From contig NZ_FPCC01000002.1 of NCBI RefSeq assembly GCF_900116875.1, positions 208,235 through 272,234 on the forward strand: a DNA stretch of 64,000 bases, read 5' to 3'. A program made the translations under genes and the position numbers. Positions 19,512 through 28,710 of this stretch are shown here, piece by piece. The notes beneath the pieces were generated by a model, which did no database searches, was not told the DNA's origin, and saw nothing but the letters and a program-made list of their open reading frames with translations. The stretch's first letter is position 1, and each line of letters starts with the position of its first letter. The stretch comes from Butyrivibrio sp. INlla21 (lineage in GTDB: Bacteria > Bacillota > Clostridia > Lachnospirales > Lachnospiraceae).

Positions 19512-19608
19512 TTAAGCACTAACTGTTCCGTTTGAATAAGGGAACTGTGTGTCGTACTCATCTGAATCCTCAGCGAGTGCAACATAGAACAGAAGCTGTT
19601 CCTTACCG
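19512..19608 (-). CDS. Major tail tube protein, exon 2 (33 codons)
   Basis: The exon reads GKEQLLFYVALAEDSDEYDT then QFPYSNGTVSA and stop. It is too short to be called alone, but it completes the protein that opens at 20787. The 97 nt length supplies the single base missing from exon 1 if that ends in phase two. The 5' limit follows from the intron end pattern GATAACAGATTG. Confidence 0.8.
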
Positions 19609-20053
19609 CAATCTGTTATCTTTAGATGAAGTCGTTACTTTCATCTGTGCATACGCACCACAGGCTTTCGCCATGTGCAGAGACTATATCATCACCCATC
19701 ACTGGGGCACACCACTTCGATGGCACTTGCCATCTACTCTCCTTAACGGAGATAGTCGTTGAACCTTCCCTTTCGGGCTTGGCTGCTGATTTTCCATTGT
19801 TTGAGTGTTTAGGATTTAACCTTGCACTATCCAAGCAATTCTTTCTACTTTCGCAACCTTACCATCTGTGCATACATTATAACATATACTGTTAATTTAT
19901 GATAGCATACACTCTGTTTTGGTTTGCCTGGCTTTAGGAACTTCCAGCAATTCAATGTGTCATTTTTTCATACCGATTACTCGATACGGGATCTATACTT
20001 TGGTTGTTCATCGTTGTACCTCCATTGATTATGCAACCATTTTTGAATCCTTA
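19609..20053 (-). ncRNA. Group I intron in the tail tube gene
   Basis: The core shows Q as GGAAAATCAGCAGCCAAGCC, R as TTCAACGACTATCTCC and S as GATGATATAGTCTCTG. P7 is GACTA/TAGTC, a third covarying version in this window. It ends GATAACAGATTG like the others. This core is of the type seen in IStron-associated and Clostridium introns and differs from the tape-measure introns. There is no coding insert. The 5' splice site is less sure than elsewhere: exon 1 may end at 20054 or a few codons later, because no perfect guide pairing was found. Confidence 0.82.
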
Positions 20054-20787
20054 AATGCTGTTCCAGAGAAGCTCTGAGCACTCTCTGTATCAAGAGTCCA
20101 GTCAAAGTCAGGAGACATCTGGAAGCGAGGGAATACGATGTAAAGAGCACGTACTGTCTCGGGATCACAAACGTCAGAGCAAAGTACACGGAATGTAGCT
20201 TTGCACTCCTTCGGGAACTCAGATGCATACTGGTTAACTCTAACGGCAGTCTTTCCTGTAGCAACCTGATAATCATACTTGATCTGAATTGTAGCTGTTG
20301 CGTTTGTAGGAGCGGTAAGAGTTGTCACTCCGTCAACAGTTGTAAGTACGTATGTATCATCGGCTGCTGCTGCACCTGCAGTGTAAGGAGCATCTGTGTT
20401 AGGAAGACCATTGTCATATGTTCCATATACCATCACTGTACCCTCGATAGGTGTCTCGGGAAGAGTAATGGGTGATTCTGATGCGTTAAGCATAAGGATA
20501 CGAGGAAGAACAACGTTCTCGTTAACAACCTTATCAGAACCTGTCTGAATAGACATGAGGTTGAGCGAAAGAACAGCATTCTCTCCGGTAACCTCAACTG
20601 ACTTTGATGTGTAGTATCTCTTAATAAGAGCACCCTGAGCATCAGTCTTGTCTTTTGTCTCAGAAGTTGTGTTTACGCCAAAGTTCTGAACCTGATCAAG
20701 GCATGCAAGAAGATTGAGATTCTTGTCCTCAAACCAAGCATCATAAACTCTGTCGATTACGAGTTTATCAAGATTTAATGTAGGCAT
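20054..20787 (-). CDS. Major tail tube protein, exon 1
   Basis: This protein starts MPTLNLDKLVIDRVYDAWFE and is preceded by AAAGGAGAAGG. It has an Ig-like insertion in the middle (GTVMVYGTYDNGLPNTDAPY, then VTTLTAPTNATATIQIKYD) and then the typical tail tube region KECKATFRVLCSDVCDPETV and IVFPRFQMSPDF. Joined with exon 2 it has about 276 residues. It would stack as hexamers to form the tail tube around the giant tape measure. The stop at 20029 that closes the uninterrupted frame lies in the intron. Confidence 0.85.
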
Positions 20788-20802
20788 AACCTTCTCCTTT
20801 CA

Positions 20803-20836
20803 AAAATAAAGAAGTAGCCACACGGACTACTTCTTT
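20803..20836 (-). terminator. Terminator between head-tail genes and tail tube
   Basis: AAGAAGTAG and CTACTTCTT pair on the minus strand and are followed by TATTTTTG. The stem overlaps the last codons and stop of the upstream gene. Confidence 0.75.
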
Positions 20837-21612
20837 TTAACTGTTTTTGTTATTAGCTTTTTGCCTTTCGGCTTATACTTCTCCTCGGAATAGGTCCAAT
20901 CAAAAGCTTTGGAATCTATTCCAGAAGTATCCATGAAACCACTCATACTTCCTTGCATAAGAGCCATTGCTGACTTCTTACCGCATATCTGCGTAAATGA
21001 TTTCATAAGTTGATATATTGTTATTTCATATACTGTCTTATACGTATATGAAAACTCCTCAGTATTAACCAAAGAGATTAAGATACCATCAAGCATTGAT
21101 TCTGATTCTTTATTCTTATTCCTTTCCCTCGCTCTGCGATCATCCATAATGAGAAGTTTCGCAGTGGATTTATTGGCGGCCTTCTTTCCCGAATGGTGGA
21201 AGTTCACCATTTCCCTTACATAAGCAATGACTTCATGGTATACTGCCTCGTCAAATATGTATCCATCTGATTCTCTATACAAGACATACTCAAGTACGCC
21301 ATTATTGTCTCTCTTTTGGAGAGTAAATTCTGAGAAATCAAAGTCACCAAATATAAGCTTCGTGGCTTCTTTATCCATTACCTGTACAACAGAAAGAAAA
21401 TATTGCCAATCAGATACCGTCATAAAATCAATACCCATGTCATCAAGCATTGCCGGCCTATCATATGCAGCGGAGCACATGCTCCAAAAGATTCCGAAGA
21501 ATTTCTCTTCGTCAAAATCTATAATTTCATTTATGGTCGGTTGCCTTAGGGTTATCTTTTCATTTATGACTATAGGATCTCCTCGGAGAATCTTAGACTT
21601 GTTAATTGCCAA
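20827..21612 (-). CDS. Phage tail assembly protein candidate (261 aa)
   Basis: Unrecognised family. The first part (INEKITLRQPTINEIIDFDE) is common at the start of phage tail or T7SS-like assembly proteins. The protein is helical and charged, with a basic C-terminal tail (KPKGKKLITKTVKKK). Its start overlaps the end of the upstream gene by about 10 bases. It is followed by a terminator and then the tail tube. Confidence 0.65.
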   Translation of the reverse strand: MAINKSKILRGDPIVINEKITLRQPTINEIIDFDEEKFFGIFWSMCSAAYDRPAMLDDMGIDFMTVSDWQYFLSVVQVMDKEATKLIFGDFDFSEFTLQKRDNNGVLEYVLYRESDGYIFDEAVYHEVIAYVREMVNFHHSGKKAANKSTAKLLIMDDRRARERNKNKESESMLDGILISLVNTEEFSYTYKTVYEITIYQLMKSFTQICGKKSAMALMQGSMSGFMDTSGIDSKAFDWTYSEEKYKPKGKKLITKTVKKK

Positions 21613-22153
21613 TCCTCAATCCTCCTTGTTTTCCATAAAGCGAGTTAAGCGTCTGCTGTTCAAAGACTAACGTTCTGCACGCATAGTCAGTGTCAACAAC
21701 GCTTGGCTTATCGGACATCAACTTAAGTTGAGTTCCAAAGATATTAGATCCTTGAAACATGTCAATAAGCACAGCTGCTATAAGGTCATGCCTTGCTGTA
21801 CTTGTGTACTTTTCGGTAATGTCCTTCTGATGACAAAGAATATAGAATATTACTTGCTGGTTTTTTATAACTGAGTTATACCTTGAAACCTCTTCAAAAG
21901 ATGTTTCAAAGCAGATAAAGTTCTTTACCTCGGACTGAGTAGGATTCACCATATAATATGGCAGAATGTTGGTATCAAGGTATTCATCGCTATCTGCGTC
22001 AGCCTTTTCAAGTTCTTCGTTATGGAGCAGATAGATTATCTTATTATTGTTAATAAGCATTTCCTTGATAACTTGCTTATACCGGATATCATCTTCATCT
22101 GGAATATTTCTGTAGGCACGCAATTCGGCAATCTCTTTTTCAGTTAATTCCAT
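21602..22153 (-). CDS. Head-tail or tail completion protein (183 aa)
   Basis: Unrecognised protein in the connector region. It begins MELTEKEIAELRAYRNIPDE and contains the block YYMVNPTQSEVKNFICFETS, which resembles tail terminator or neck proteins. The start follows AAGGAGGTGATCTAA. It lies between a 389-residue adaptor and another assembly gene, all read together. Confidence 0.65.
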   Translation of the reverse strand: MELTEKEIAELRAYRNIPDEDDIRYKQVIKEMLINNNKIIYLLHNEELEKADADSDEYLDTNILPYYMVNPTQSEVKNFICFETSFEEVSRYNSVIKNQQVIFYILCHQKDITEKYTSTARHDLIAAVLIDMFQGSNIFGTQLKLMSDKPSVVDTDYACRTLVFEQQTLNSLYGKQGGLRIGN

Positions 22154-22166
22154 TTAGATCACCTCC

Positions 22167-23336
22167 TTATAAACCTGTGATGCTGAGTTCTATACTGTCA
22201 GATACTGTTCCCGAAGTAAACTTAACAGTAAGTATCTTTCCAATATAGGCATCAGTCCCTATGAATTTGATAGACCGTTCATTCTTTTCAAGTCCATCGG
22301 AAACTTCTTCAATAAACAACGATACGTCTGTACCGTCTACATAATAATTCCAATTACCTTCTTTAAATTCCGTAGACTCACCGTTCTTATAAAACGTAAC
22401 TGATAACCGTTTATAGCCACCATCTATTTTGATGCGCTTATTACCAACAACGGATAACTCACAAGTAACATCCGAATAATCCGGCTGATCTTCTGGGGCA
22501 ATCCCGTCTACATAATAGTCGGCCCACATACCTATTACATTTCCGTCAGCATCCTTCTCCACATAATCTCTATGAGGATCAAATACATCCTGCGCAAACG
22601 TAAGACCACATATGCCTTTATTGGCTATGCGATTAGGCTTTGTTATCACCCACGCTCTTGGCTCAGTTAAAACCTTATTGTCTATAATCATTCTCTGATT
22701 ATAGAAAAGCTTTTCAGTTTCTCGCGTAAGTGGAAGCAAACATTTCTGTTGGTCTTCCGGGCTCTCTATTTTATAGTCAACCCAGACACCGCTGTTGTAA
22801 GAATTTTGACTTCTGAGGACACCAGCCATCTGCATTTTCTTGTTGTCTATAACCCACTGAAAAACATAATCACATCTAAGAAGTTCAAAATCGGAGAACT
22901 GAACGTCATTATAATCTGCTTTGCTAACTACAAGCCAACGGTTATAGCGACCTTTACTATCCGGGATATCGACGTACAAACCTATTGGGAAAGTGGCGCC
23001 ATATCTGTCTTCAAACTTTTCTTTGTAATAAGGGATCACATCTTCAGATTGAGATGGACGAAACTGCAAATGATAGCTGATAGTATCTTTCGCAAGAGTC
23101 TGTTTTGTGTGAGCAATGAATTTAATGCTAATTGGAATTTTCTTTTCGTCTTGTTCGGGATGAAGATCATCTAGCTGAGTTATATGATTGTCATGGTCGA
23201 AGTCATAGAAATAGGCAACCCGAGTATCTATATCATTATCCCATGTTGCCTCCATAACCATATCGGAATCAGCTTTATGAGTTTGTCCCACGGTAAGACC
23301 ACCGTGTAGTTTTTTAAATGTTTCAAAAGAAGGCAT
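22167..23336 (-). CDS. Head-tail adaptor-like structural protein (389 aa)
   Basis: The ATG at 23336 lies 7 bases after AAAGGAGG; a GTG six bases earlier would sit inside that site. The N-terminal part has MPSFETFKKLHGGLTVGQTH and a core with GLYVDIPDSKGRYNRWLVVS. The last 90 residues (VTCELSVVGNKRIKIDGGYK, then LTVKFTSGTVSDSIELSITG) form a bacterial Ig-like domain, common on phage structural proteins. It is in the place of neck or head-tail connector genes. Exact role not known. Confidence 0.7.
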   Translation of the reverse strand: MPSFETFKKLHGGLTVGQTHKADSDMVMEATWDNDIDTRVAYFYDFDHDNHITQLDDLHPEQDEKKIPISIKFIAHTKQTLAKDTISYHLQFRPSQSEDVIPYYKEKFEDRYGATFPIGLYVDIPDSKGRYNRWLVVSKADYNDVQFSDFELLRCDYVFQWVIDNKKMQMAGVLRSQNSYNSGVWVDYKIESPEDQQKCLLPLTRETEKLFYNQRMIIDNKVLTEPRAWVITKPNRIANKGICGLTFAQDVFDPHRDYVEKDADGNVIGMWADYYVDGIAPEDQPDYSDVTCELSVVGNKRIKIDGGYKRLSVTFYKNGESTEFKEGNWNYYVDGTDVSLFIEEVSDGLEKNERSIKFIGTDAYIGKILTVKFTSGTVSDSIELSITGL

Positions 23337-23338
23337 TC

Positions 23339-23671
23339 TCACACCTCCTTTATACTCTCAACTTCCTTGCCAGCTGTAAGAATAAGTCTGCGATAGACCT
23401 TAAAGTCATACTCATTACCCTTTTGATATTCCTCAAGGGCAGCTTTAAGTCTGCAGCTTATTGACACAACCTCGGTGGGATGATTGAGAAGATCATTAAA
23501 TCCCGCAAGCATTCGTAAAATATCATCGAATGCTGCAGGGACATTAACGCTTTTATATTGTCCTTGGGTTTCGGGATCCACAACTATGAGCAGAAAAAAG
23601 ATTTTCTTTTGTATTAAATGCTTGATGTCAGCAACCTGATTTGGAGTAAATTCACCATATTCATATACCAT
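23339..23671 (-). CDS. Head completion protein candidate (110 aa)
   Basis: The ATG at 23671 (MVYEYGEFTPNQVADIKHLI) overlaps the upstream stop as TGATATGG and follows GGAG; longer versions to 23707 lack a ribosome binding site. Compact alpha/beta protein without a recognised motif, in the connector cluster between capsid and tail genes. Confidence 0.65.
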   Translation of the reverse strand: MVYEYGEFTPNQVADIKHLIQKKIFFLLIVVDPETQGQYKSVNVPAAFDDILRMLAGFNDLLNHPTEVVSISCRLKAALEEYQKGNEYDFKVYRRLILTAGKEVESIKEV

Positions 23672-23672
23672 A

Positions 23673-24131
23673 TCACCACTCCACATAGCCATTATAGAAT
23701 GACCCACGAGTTAATATATAGAACTGCAACTCTTTTTCCATATCAGATTTTAATGCACGGAGCTCTTCAATGTGGGCTGACTGCGAATAAAACTTCTTCG
23801 TAGAACCCGTAAACATCTGAGCCATATTAACTTTAGATTGTACCTGTGGGGTAGCCCACTGCACAACCATAGCTTTACCAAGCACTGTTGATACAAAATC
23901 TTTATCGGCCGATTCATCTACCGCTTGTTTCATAGAATACGTCAAAGTCTGCACTTCATCGTCTAATGAAATAGAAGAGAAGAGTCTTCTTACGTAAACC
24001 CCCGACACAGACTTGTGTAGATATTCAACCATCATTTCATTTACTAAATCTGCTGCCTCTTTTGCCAAGGCAGGATCCGTTATGTTCCCAAGAAAATTTG
24101 AAAATATTTCGTCATAAGATAGAGATGACAT
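23673..24131 (-). CDS. Head-tail connector protein candidate (152 aa)
   Basis: Helical protein (LSYDEIFSNFLGNITDPALA, AADLVNEMMVEYLHKSVSGV) with C-terminal helices HIEELRALKSDMEKELQFYI. The N-terminal pattern resembles gp6-like connector proteins that form the ring below the portal. Start after GGAGGTGAATT. It is coupled to the next gene. Confidence 0.65.
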   Translation of the reverse strand: MSSLSYDEIFSNFLGNITDPALAKEAADLVNEMMVEYLHKSVSGVYVRRLFSSISLDDEVQTLTYSMKQAVDESADKDFVSTVLGKAMVVQWATPQVQSKVNMAQMFTGSTKKFYSQSAHIEELRALKSDMEKELQFYILTRGSFYNGYVEW

Positions 24132-24146
24132 AATTCACCTCCGTCA

Positions 24147-24761
24147 TTAGTCCTCTGAACCAGAGAACGCATCAAACTGTGTCCCCCAAAGTTCATCTAA
24201 AGCCTTAATTTTCTTAATGCTATCAAGATTACCTTCACCAATTGCAGTAGCTGCAAGAGTCTTCATGTTATCCTGCGCACCGGAAGGAAGCTTCTTAATT
24301 TCTTCAACCATTTCTTCAACGGGAAGTTCAAGAATCTTTCTAAGGTCTTTAGTAGAAAACTGTTTAGAATAGAATGCATCAAGCTGAGGAGTCTCTGCGA
24401 TAAAATCAACATCTTCAACAATGAATCGTGGAGTGAAGATGTTAGGGGATCTCATCATAATAAGACCTTTAAGGTCTCTATACTCAATCTCAGCCTCATC
24501 GCCATAAGCGGCAAATGTGTACAACATTCCAGACTTAGGTCCATCTACAAACAATGAACCCGGGGTAACACTTCTACAAACAACCCCGTCAGTAGATTTA
24601 AAGTCCTTCTTCTTTTCAACCTTTGTGGGTTTCTCAACAATTTCAACCACAGGCTCTTCGACTATCTCAATGTCTTTTGTTGACTGTTCTACTACGGGTT
24701 TAGATTTAGTCGTAGTTTTTTTTGTTGTTGTCTTAGTCGTTGTTTTACTACTCTTAGCCAT
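24147..24761 (-). CDS. Capsid-adjacent protein with Lys/Thr-rich tail (204 aa)
   Basis: The first 28 residues are a basic low-complexity run of TTK repeats. A middle beta part (VTPGSLFVDGPKSGMLYTFA) and a helical end (LDAFYSKQFSTKDLRKILEL) follow. It lies directly downstream of the major capsid gene. Possible roles are DNA-facing capsid protein or connector; not recognised. Confidence 0.65.
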   Translation of the reverse strand: MAKSSKTTTKTTTKKTTTKSKPVVEQSTKDIEIVEEPVVEIVEKPTKVEKKKDFKSTDGVVCRSVTPGSLFVDGPKSGMLYTFAAYGDEAEIEYRDLKGLIMMRSPNIFTPRFIVEDVDFIAETPQLDAFYSKQFSTKDLRKILELPVEEMVEEIKKLPSGAQDNMKTLAATAIGEGNLDSIKKIKALDELWGTQFDAFSGSED

Positions 24762-24793
24762 ATTTTATTTTCCTTTCATTCACCTTTAAATAA

Positions 24794-25942
24794 TTAAAGT
24801 GTCCACTGACCGAAGTATCTTCCAAGAACAGTAGCAACACCAAAGTGTCTCTGTACTTCATATGTCATGATGTCAGATACATAGTCGCCACGGTCTGTCT
24901 TCTCGAGAATAAGAGTGTCACCTTCATCGACAAACTTAACGAACTTGCCTGCGTCTCCAACAACAGGGATGATCATAAGCTTTGTAGGATCAAACAACTT
25001 ATTAGGAAGAGCAGCGCCTGAACCTGTAAGAGGAAGCTTTGAAGCGAATCTGTTAGGAATCTCAACAAGCTTTGTTCCCTCGTACATACCAATGTTTCCT
25101 GAGTTCATTACGCTATCCTTCTGAGCGTTTGCGATAAGGTTTCCATTATATGTGATGTCTGCAATAGCAGAAATCTTTGAAAGGCCAGACTTTGTTCCCA
25201 TGATAACAACTTCAGCGCCATCGTTAGCTGCAGAAACGTTCTCGATGATTGCGTCGAAAGCAGCCTTTGTTGAAGATGAGAGAGTACCTGTGCCTACAAA
25301 TCCTGTCTGAACAGGAAGAGAAGCTGCTGCAGAAGTTACGTTTGTGTAAACCTCTGTCTGAATCTTTACCATAAATGCCTTTGAAACAGCATCAACAAGA
25401 GCTGTCCAATCAATCTGACCAACAATGTATTTGTTGATGTCAGCACCAACTTTTACAACATAAAGAGCTGTAGGAACAGAGATTGTCTGTCCAGCAGGGA
25501 GTCTCTGAATAACGTGGTCGTGGTGTGAAACACCAGCCTTTGCTACTGAAAGCACTGCGTCATTCTCAATATAGAAATCCTGTCTGTCGCCATAAGCGAT
25601 ATTTCTCTGATCAACAAGCTCATCAAACCACATGTTGTCAGCAAAGCCCCATGCGATTCTAGCATCAATGGTATCCTCGATAATATCGAACCACTCTCTG
25701 CCATGATCACGGAAGCCTCTGCGAACCTGCTTCTTATCATGTACGTTCTCAATTCCAAGAAGCTTAAGAGAGAACTGGTAGATCTTGTCGTTTGCTTCTT
25801 TCTTAGAAATAATTCTGTCTGACTCTGCATCGTAGATCTCTTTTCCAAGAGCTACGTCCTGCATGAGATTATTCATAGCCTCGTAATTTGTCTGCATAGC
25901 AGCAAATACGCCATTTACATGCTCACTAAATGTTAATTTCAT
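24794..25942 (-). CDS. Major capsid protein, HK97-like (382 aa)
   Basis: Length, position after protease-scaffold and decoration genes, and sequence style (N-terminal helices; central RLPAGQTISVPTALYVVKVG; NDGAEVVIMGTKSGLSKISA; KLFDPTKLMIIPVVGDAGKF; C-terminal GDYVSDIMTYEVQRHFGVAT) point to an HK97-fold capsid protein. The pattern of a short Ala/Gly-rich, highly expressed-looking frame agrees. Start after AAAGGAGGTAGAATATA. It assembles on the scaffold and is matured by the protease encoded upstream. Confidence 0.85.
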   Translation of the reverse strand: MKLTFSEHVNGVFAAMQTNYEAMNNLMQDVALGKEIYDAESDRIISKKEANDKIYQFSLKLLGIENVHDKKQVRRGFRDHGREWFDIIEDTIDARIAWGFADNMWFDELVDQRNIAYGDRQDFYIENDAVLSVAKAGVSHHDHVIQRLPAGQTISVPTALYVVKVGADINKYIVGQIDWTALVDAVSKAFMVKIQTEVYTNVTSAAASLPVQTGFVGTGTLSSSTKAAFDAIIENVSAANDGAEVVIMGTKSGLSKISAIADITYNGNLIANAQKDSVMNSGNIGMYEGTKLVEIPNRFASKLPLTGSGAALPNKLFDPTKLMIIPVVGDAGKFVKFVDEGDTLILEKTDRGDYVSDIMTYEVQRHFGVATVLGRYFGQWTL

Positions 25943-25963
25943 TATATTCTACCTCCTTTCTCA

Positions 25964-26452
25964 TCAACCTGAAATTGCACTAACGATGTACTTCTTTGTA
26001 GAAGAATCGAAACTAACTGCAGAACCTGCAGCAATTGTACCTGTGAAAGCGTTCTCTGAAAGTTCGATAACGTCACCAACACAAAGAACACCACCCTGAG
26101 CAACCTCACCTGCTGCATTGTAGAAAAGAGACTCATCCTGGAACTCTCTCTCTGAATAAGGGCTGATAGCCGCATTGTAGATAACAAGAACTTCCTCGTC
26201 TGCAGGAAGAGCTGTAACCTCTACATACCAATTTCCATTTGCTGCCTGCTCGTTAATTCTTCCAGCGAACTCGTCAGAAGGAGCAGCCTGCTCGTACTGA
26301 TCAAAGCTTACATAATCGCCACGGCCTGCAAGCATACCATTGTCTGTATCTGCCTGAAGAACGATATTGTAAACATGTGAATACTGTCCCATCATAGAAG
26401 CCACCTTACTAGGGAAGCTTACTACATGAGAGCCTTTTGTGATATCAATCAT
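25964..26452 (-). CDS. Capsid decoration or stabilisation protein candidate (162 aa)
   Basis: Small, beta-rich and acidic protein (GRGDYVSFDQYEQAAPSDEF, VLCVGDVIELSENAFTGTIA) immediately before the major capsid gene, the place of decoration proteins in many siphophages. Start after AAGGAGAAATATC. A terminator separates it from the protease-scaffold gene. Confidence 0.7.
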   Translation of the reverse strand: MIDITKGSHVVSFPSKVASMMGQYSHVYNIVLQADTDNGMLAGRGDYVSFDQYEQAAPSDEFAGRINEQAANGNWYVEVTALPADEEVLVIYNAAISPYSEREFQDESLFYNAAGEVAQGGVLCVGDVIELSENAFTGTIAAGSAVSFDSSTKKYIVSAISG

Positions 26453-26480
26453 GATATTTCTCCTTTCGATATTTGTGTAA

Positions 26481-26502
26481 TAAAAAAGAGCCTTTAAGGC
26501 TC
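26481..26502 (-). terminator. Terminator between scaffold and capsid genes
   Basis: GAGCC-TTAAA-GGCTC followed by TTTTTTATT on the minus strand. It is 60 bases after the protease-scaffold stop and would uncouple scaffold from capsid expression. Confidence 0.75.
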
Positions 26503-26561
26503 AGTTACAAAGTAATGGTTATTCCATTTACTTATATAGACGGTTTCCTAACCGTAACTAT

Positions 26562-27416
26562 TTACTTTACAAACATTCCACCATATCTGCCAACTTCCTT
26601 GACATTCTTAGGAGGGATGCGAACCACTCCAACAGTACTGTTGGTAGAGGTATTTGCAAACTCAGCTTTCTTAGCAGCATTGAGCAAGATTTCATCAGCC
26701 TTTGCTTTTGTATCTTCAATGCTAAGGTCAAAATGGTTTTCCTGAATCTTAAGCTTTTCAAACTCATCAGTCGATGATACATACCCATAATCAGGAGAAT
26801 TAAGAATCTCCATCTTCTTAGGCTCATCTTCATACTTCTGAAGCTTCTCTGAAGCAGCTGCATAATTAGCCTTAAGGTCATCCAATGCCTTCTCTTCGTC
26901 GTCAGTGATATAGCGTGCATGAACTGATACACGATCACCAACAAGAGAGTATTTACCGGAACGAACCTTATAAGTCTGCTTGTAAGCTTTGCCAGACCAA
27001 AAGTCAACCATAATAACTTCCTTAGAATCAGAATATACGTCTATCTCGTAGTAAGCATTGTCTGATTCTGCGTAAGTGTCATTAACGAGCTGACTAAGAG
27101 CATAGAGTTCATCACGTAAACTCTGCTTGAAAGTATAAACCTTCTCACCGAAACTTACAGACATCTCGGCTGTATTGCTTTCCTCTACAGGAGGTTCAGC
27201 TTCGGGTTCAGCAGTCTCTTCCGATTCTGTGATAGCTTCAACCTCGGGAGTCTCTTCAAAGTTGTCTTCGGCTACTTCCTCGGCAGGCTCTTCAGCAAGA
27301 ACTTCCTCACTCAAGGTTTCAACCTCGTCCGCAGGAACTTCCTCAAGGACCTCTTCTACAATAGGTTCCTCAATAGGGGTCTCTTCAAGCTCAAGCTCTA
27401 ACTGTTCATTACCCAT
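26562..27416 (-). CDS. Nested scaffold protein from internal start (284 aa)
   Basis: Within the protease-scaffold gene an in-frame ATG at 27416 is preceded by AGAAAGGAG at 6 bases, as strong as any gene start here. It lies exactly where the protease domain ends, so it would make a free scaffold beginning MGNEQLELELEETPIEEPIV. The same arrangement is known from lambda C/Nu3. The separate product is inferred. Confidence 0.55.
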   Translation of the reverse strand: MGNEQLELELEETPIEEPIVEEVLEEVPADEVETLSEEVLAEEPAEEVAEDNFEETPEVEAITESEETAEPEAEPPVEESNTAEMSVSFGEKVYTFKQSLRDELYALSQLVNDTYAESDNAYYEIDVYSDSKEVIMVDFWSGKAYKQTYKVRSGKYSLVGDRVSVHARYITDDEEKALDDLKANYAAASEKLQKYEDEPKKMEILNSPDYGYVSSTDEFEKLKIQENHFDLSIEDTKAKADEILLNAAKKAEFANTSTNSTVGVVRIPPKNVKEVGRYGGMFVK

Positions 27417-28166
27417 GTCTTCTCCTTTCTGTAGAGCAAAATTCTCTACTGATTTATATTTATCAAGCATCTCTTTGAGAAGCTTAATATCATAATTAGT
27501 AAAGCCATTGGAGAAGTCAGCAATATCAAGTCTTGCTCCTTCCATTCCCTCTTCAACAGGATTACCCGTCTCGGGATCCGTGCCTAAACACGTAACACCT
27601 ACAACCTCAACGTCTTCAAGAACAAGTTCTTTTTCTTTTGCATCGTAAGACATTTCGTTGATTGCAAGTTCGGCAGATACTTTAGTTCCGCCCTTTCTCT
27701 CGATAATTTCTGCAGCAGCAGTGTATTCTCTAGGAATAGCACAAATAGCATAAAGATAATTTCTATCTTTTTCTTTGTCATATTCAACCCTTGGTTCATC
27801 AGCAGTAAAGCATCCGATAGGGAATTCTTGATACTCTACCTCCCCGTCATCACCGATAGTGAAGTCATGGCTAGTAAAATCCTTAACCCCATCCACCTCG
27901 CAGAAGTTTGCGAGAAGAGGTTTATAAGCCAAATTCTTTTTGCATTTGTTCATTGCATCCAGGGTTAAATTAGATCCATTCCTGTTTCTTCCGGTGTGCA
28001 TTATCTTCACTTCGCCATAAAGAGTATAGTCGTCACTCTCATGTTTGGCGTATGTAGCCGGAACCTTTACTCTCAGAGAATACCCAGACTCAGAGCTGCT
28101 AAACCTTGACAGCTTTCCGCTTTCACAGAAAGCTACGAGGTCTTCTAGTGTTAGAATCTTATTCAT
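26562..28166 (-). CDS. Prohead protease fused to scaffold (534 aa)
   Basis: Residues 1-230 resemble a capsid maturation protease of the type with metal-free Ser/His catalysis: YTLYGEVKIMHTGRNRNGSN, then NLYAICAIP-like and KGGTKVSAELAINEMSYDAK. Residues 250-330 are a very acidic Glu/Pro/Val linker. The rest is helical and charged like a scaffold (ALDDLKANYAAASEKLQKYE). Protease-scaffold fusions are frequent in Firmicute phages. A strong internal start lies at the domain border (see nested feature). Start follows AAAGGAGCAGAGC. Confidence 0.75.
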   Translation of the reverse strand: MNKILTLEDLVAFCESGKLSRFSSSESGYSLRVKVPATYAKHESDDYTLYGEVKIMHTGRNRNGSNLTLDAMNKCKKNLAYKPLLANFCEVDGVKDFTSHDFTIGDDGEVEYQEFPIGCFTADEPRVEYDKEKDRNYLYAICAIPREYTAAAEIIERKGGTKVSAELAINEMSYDAKEKELVLEDVEVVGVTCLGTDPETGNPVEEGMEGARLDIADFSNGFTNYDIKLLKEMLDKYKSVENFALQKGEDMGNEQLELELEETPIEEPIVEEVLEEVPADEVETLSEEVLAEEPAEEVAEDNFEETPEVEAITESEETAEPEAEPPVEESNTAEMSVSFGEKVYTFKQSLRDELYALSQLVNDTYAESDNAYYEIDVYSDSKEVIMVDFWSGKAYKQTYKVRSGKYSLVGDRVSVHARYITDDEEKALDDLKANYAAASEKLQKYEDEPKKMEILNSPDYGYVSSTDEFEKLKIQENHFDLSIEDTKAKADEILLNAAKKAEFANTSTNSTVGVVRIPPKNVKEVGRYGGMFVK

Positions 28167-28182
28167 GCTCTGCTCCTTTCTT

Positions 28183-28356
28183 TTATACCGAGAGAAGATT
28201 AGTGTAAACCATCTTGCATCCCTCGGTAGAGAACGTCAGCTTCCCATCATTCACAAAGGCATATGTTTTCCCTTCTTTTTTTACAAAAGTAAAACCACTT
28301 GCCTTTAAAAGATCAGCCGTCTTCTCCTCTTGGGTTAGTATAAATTTCTTCTTCAT
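28183..28356 (-). CDS. Small protein (57 aa)
   Basis: Begins MKKKFILTQEEKTADLLKAS inside the 3' end of the membrane protein gene (44-base overlap in another frame). The middle GFTFVKKEGKTYAFVNDGKL is basic and beta-like. Unknown function; the start is not marked by a good ribosome binding site and may depend on coupling. Confidence 0.5.
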   Translation of the reverse strand: MKKKFILTQEEKTADLLKASGFTFVKKEGKTYAFVNDGKLTFSTEGCKMVYTNLLSV

Positions 28357-28699
28357 CCTTTTCGTCCTCTGTACCTCGCGGGTATTTATAATCAATGTAT
28401 CTTGTGATTACACTTCCACCAATTTTTAAACTGTTCTCAACCGCAGCCTTTATAATGTAACCGCCTATAACTTCCCTAAACGTTGTGTGCGTTTCAGATA
28501 GCAACACACTCAGATCTTCCATATTGCCAGAAGTAAAATACTCAACGGCAAACATCACAAGAAGATAGAAATTAACAATTACAAAAATAAAAAATGTAAT
28601 AGATACGATTACCTTTGAATACTCTTGGAGCCAATTAAGAAAAGCGCCGTGCGTCTTAACTGTTTTGTCATATTCTGCAGGAGCCTTAATATGTTTCAT
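28313..28699 (-). CDS. Small membrane protein beside the portal gene (128 aa)
   Basis: One long hydrophobic segment (VIVSITFFIFVIVNFYLLVM, about residues 30-55) follows a soluble N-terminus; the C-terminal half is soluble, ending acidic. The start follows AAGGAGGCTGTC. A holin-like or membrane-tethered role is possible, but its place between portal and protease genes is unusual for lysis genes. Not recognised. Confidence 0.65.
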   Translation of the reverse strand: MKHIKAPAEYDKTVKTHGAFLNWLQEYSKVIVSITFFIFVIVNFYLLVMFAVEYFTSGNMEDLSVLLSETHTTFREVIGGYIIKAAVENSLKIGGSVITRYIDYKYPRGTEDEKDEEEIYTNPRGEDG

Positions 28700-28710
28700 G
28701 ACAGCCTCCT

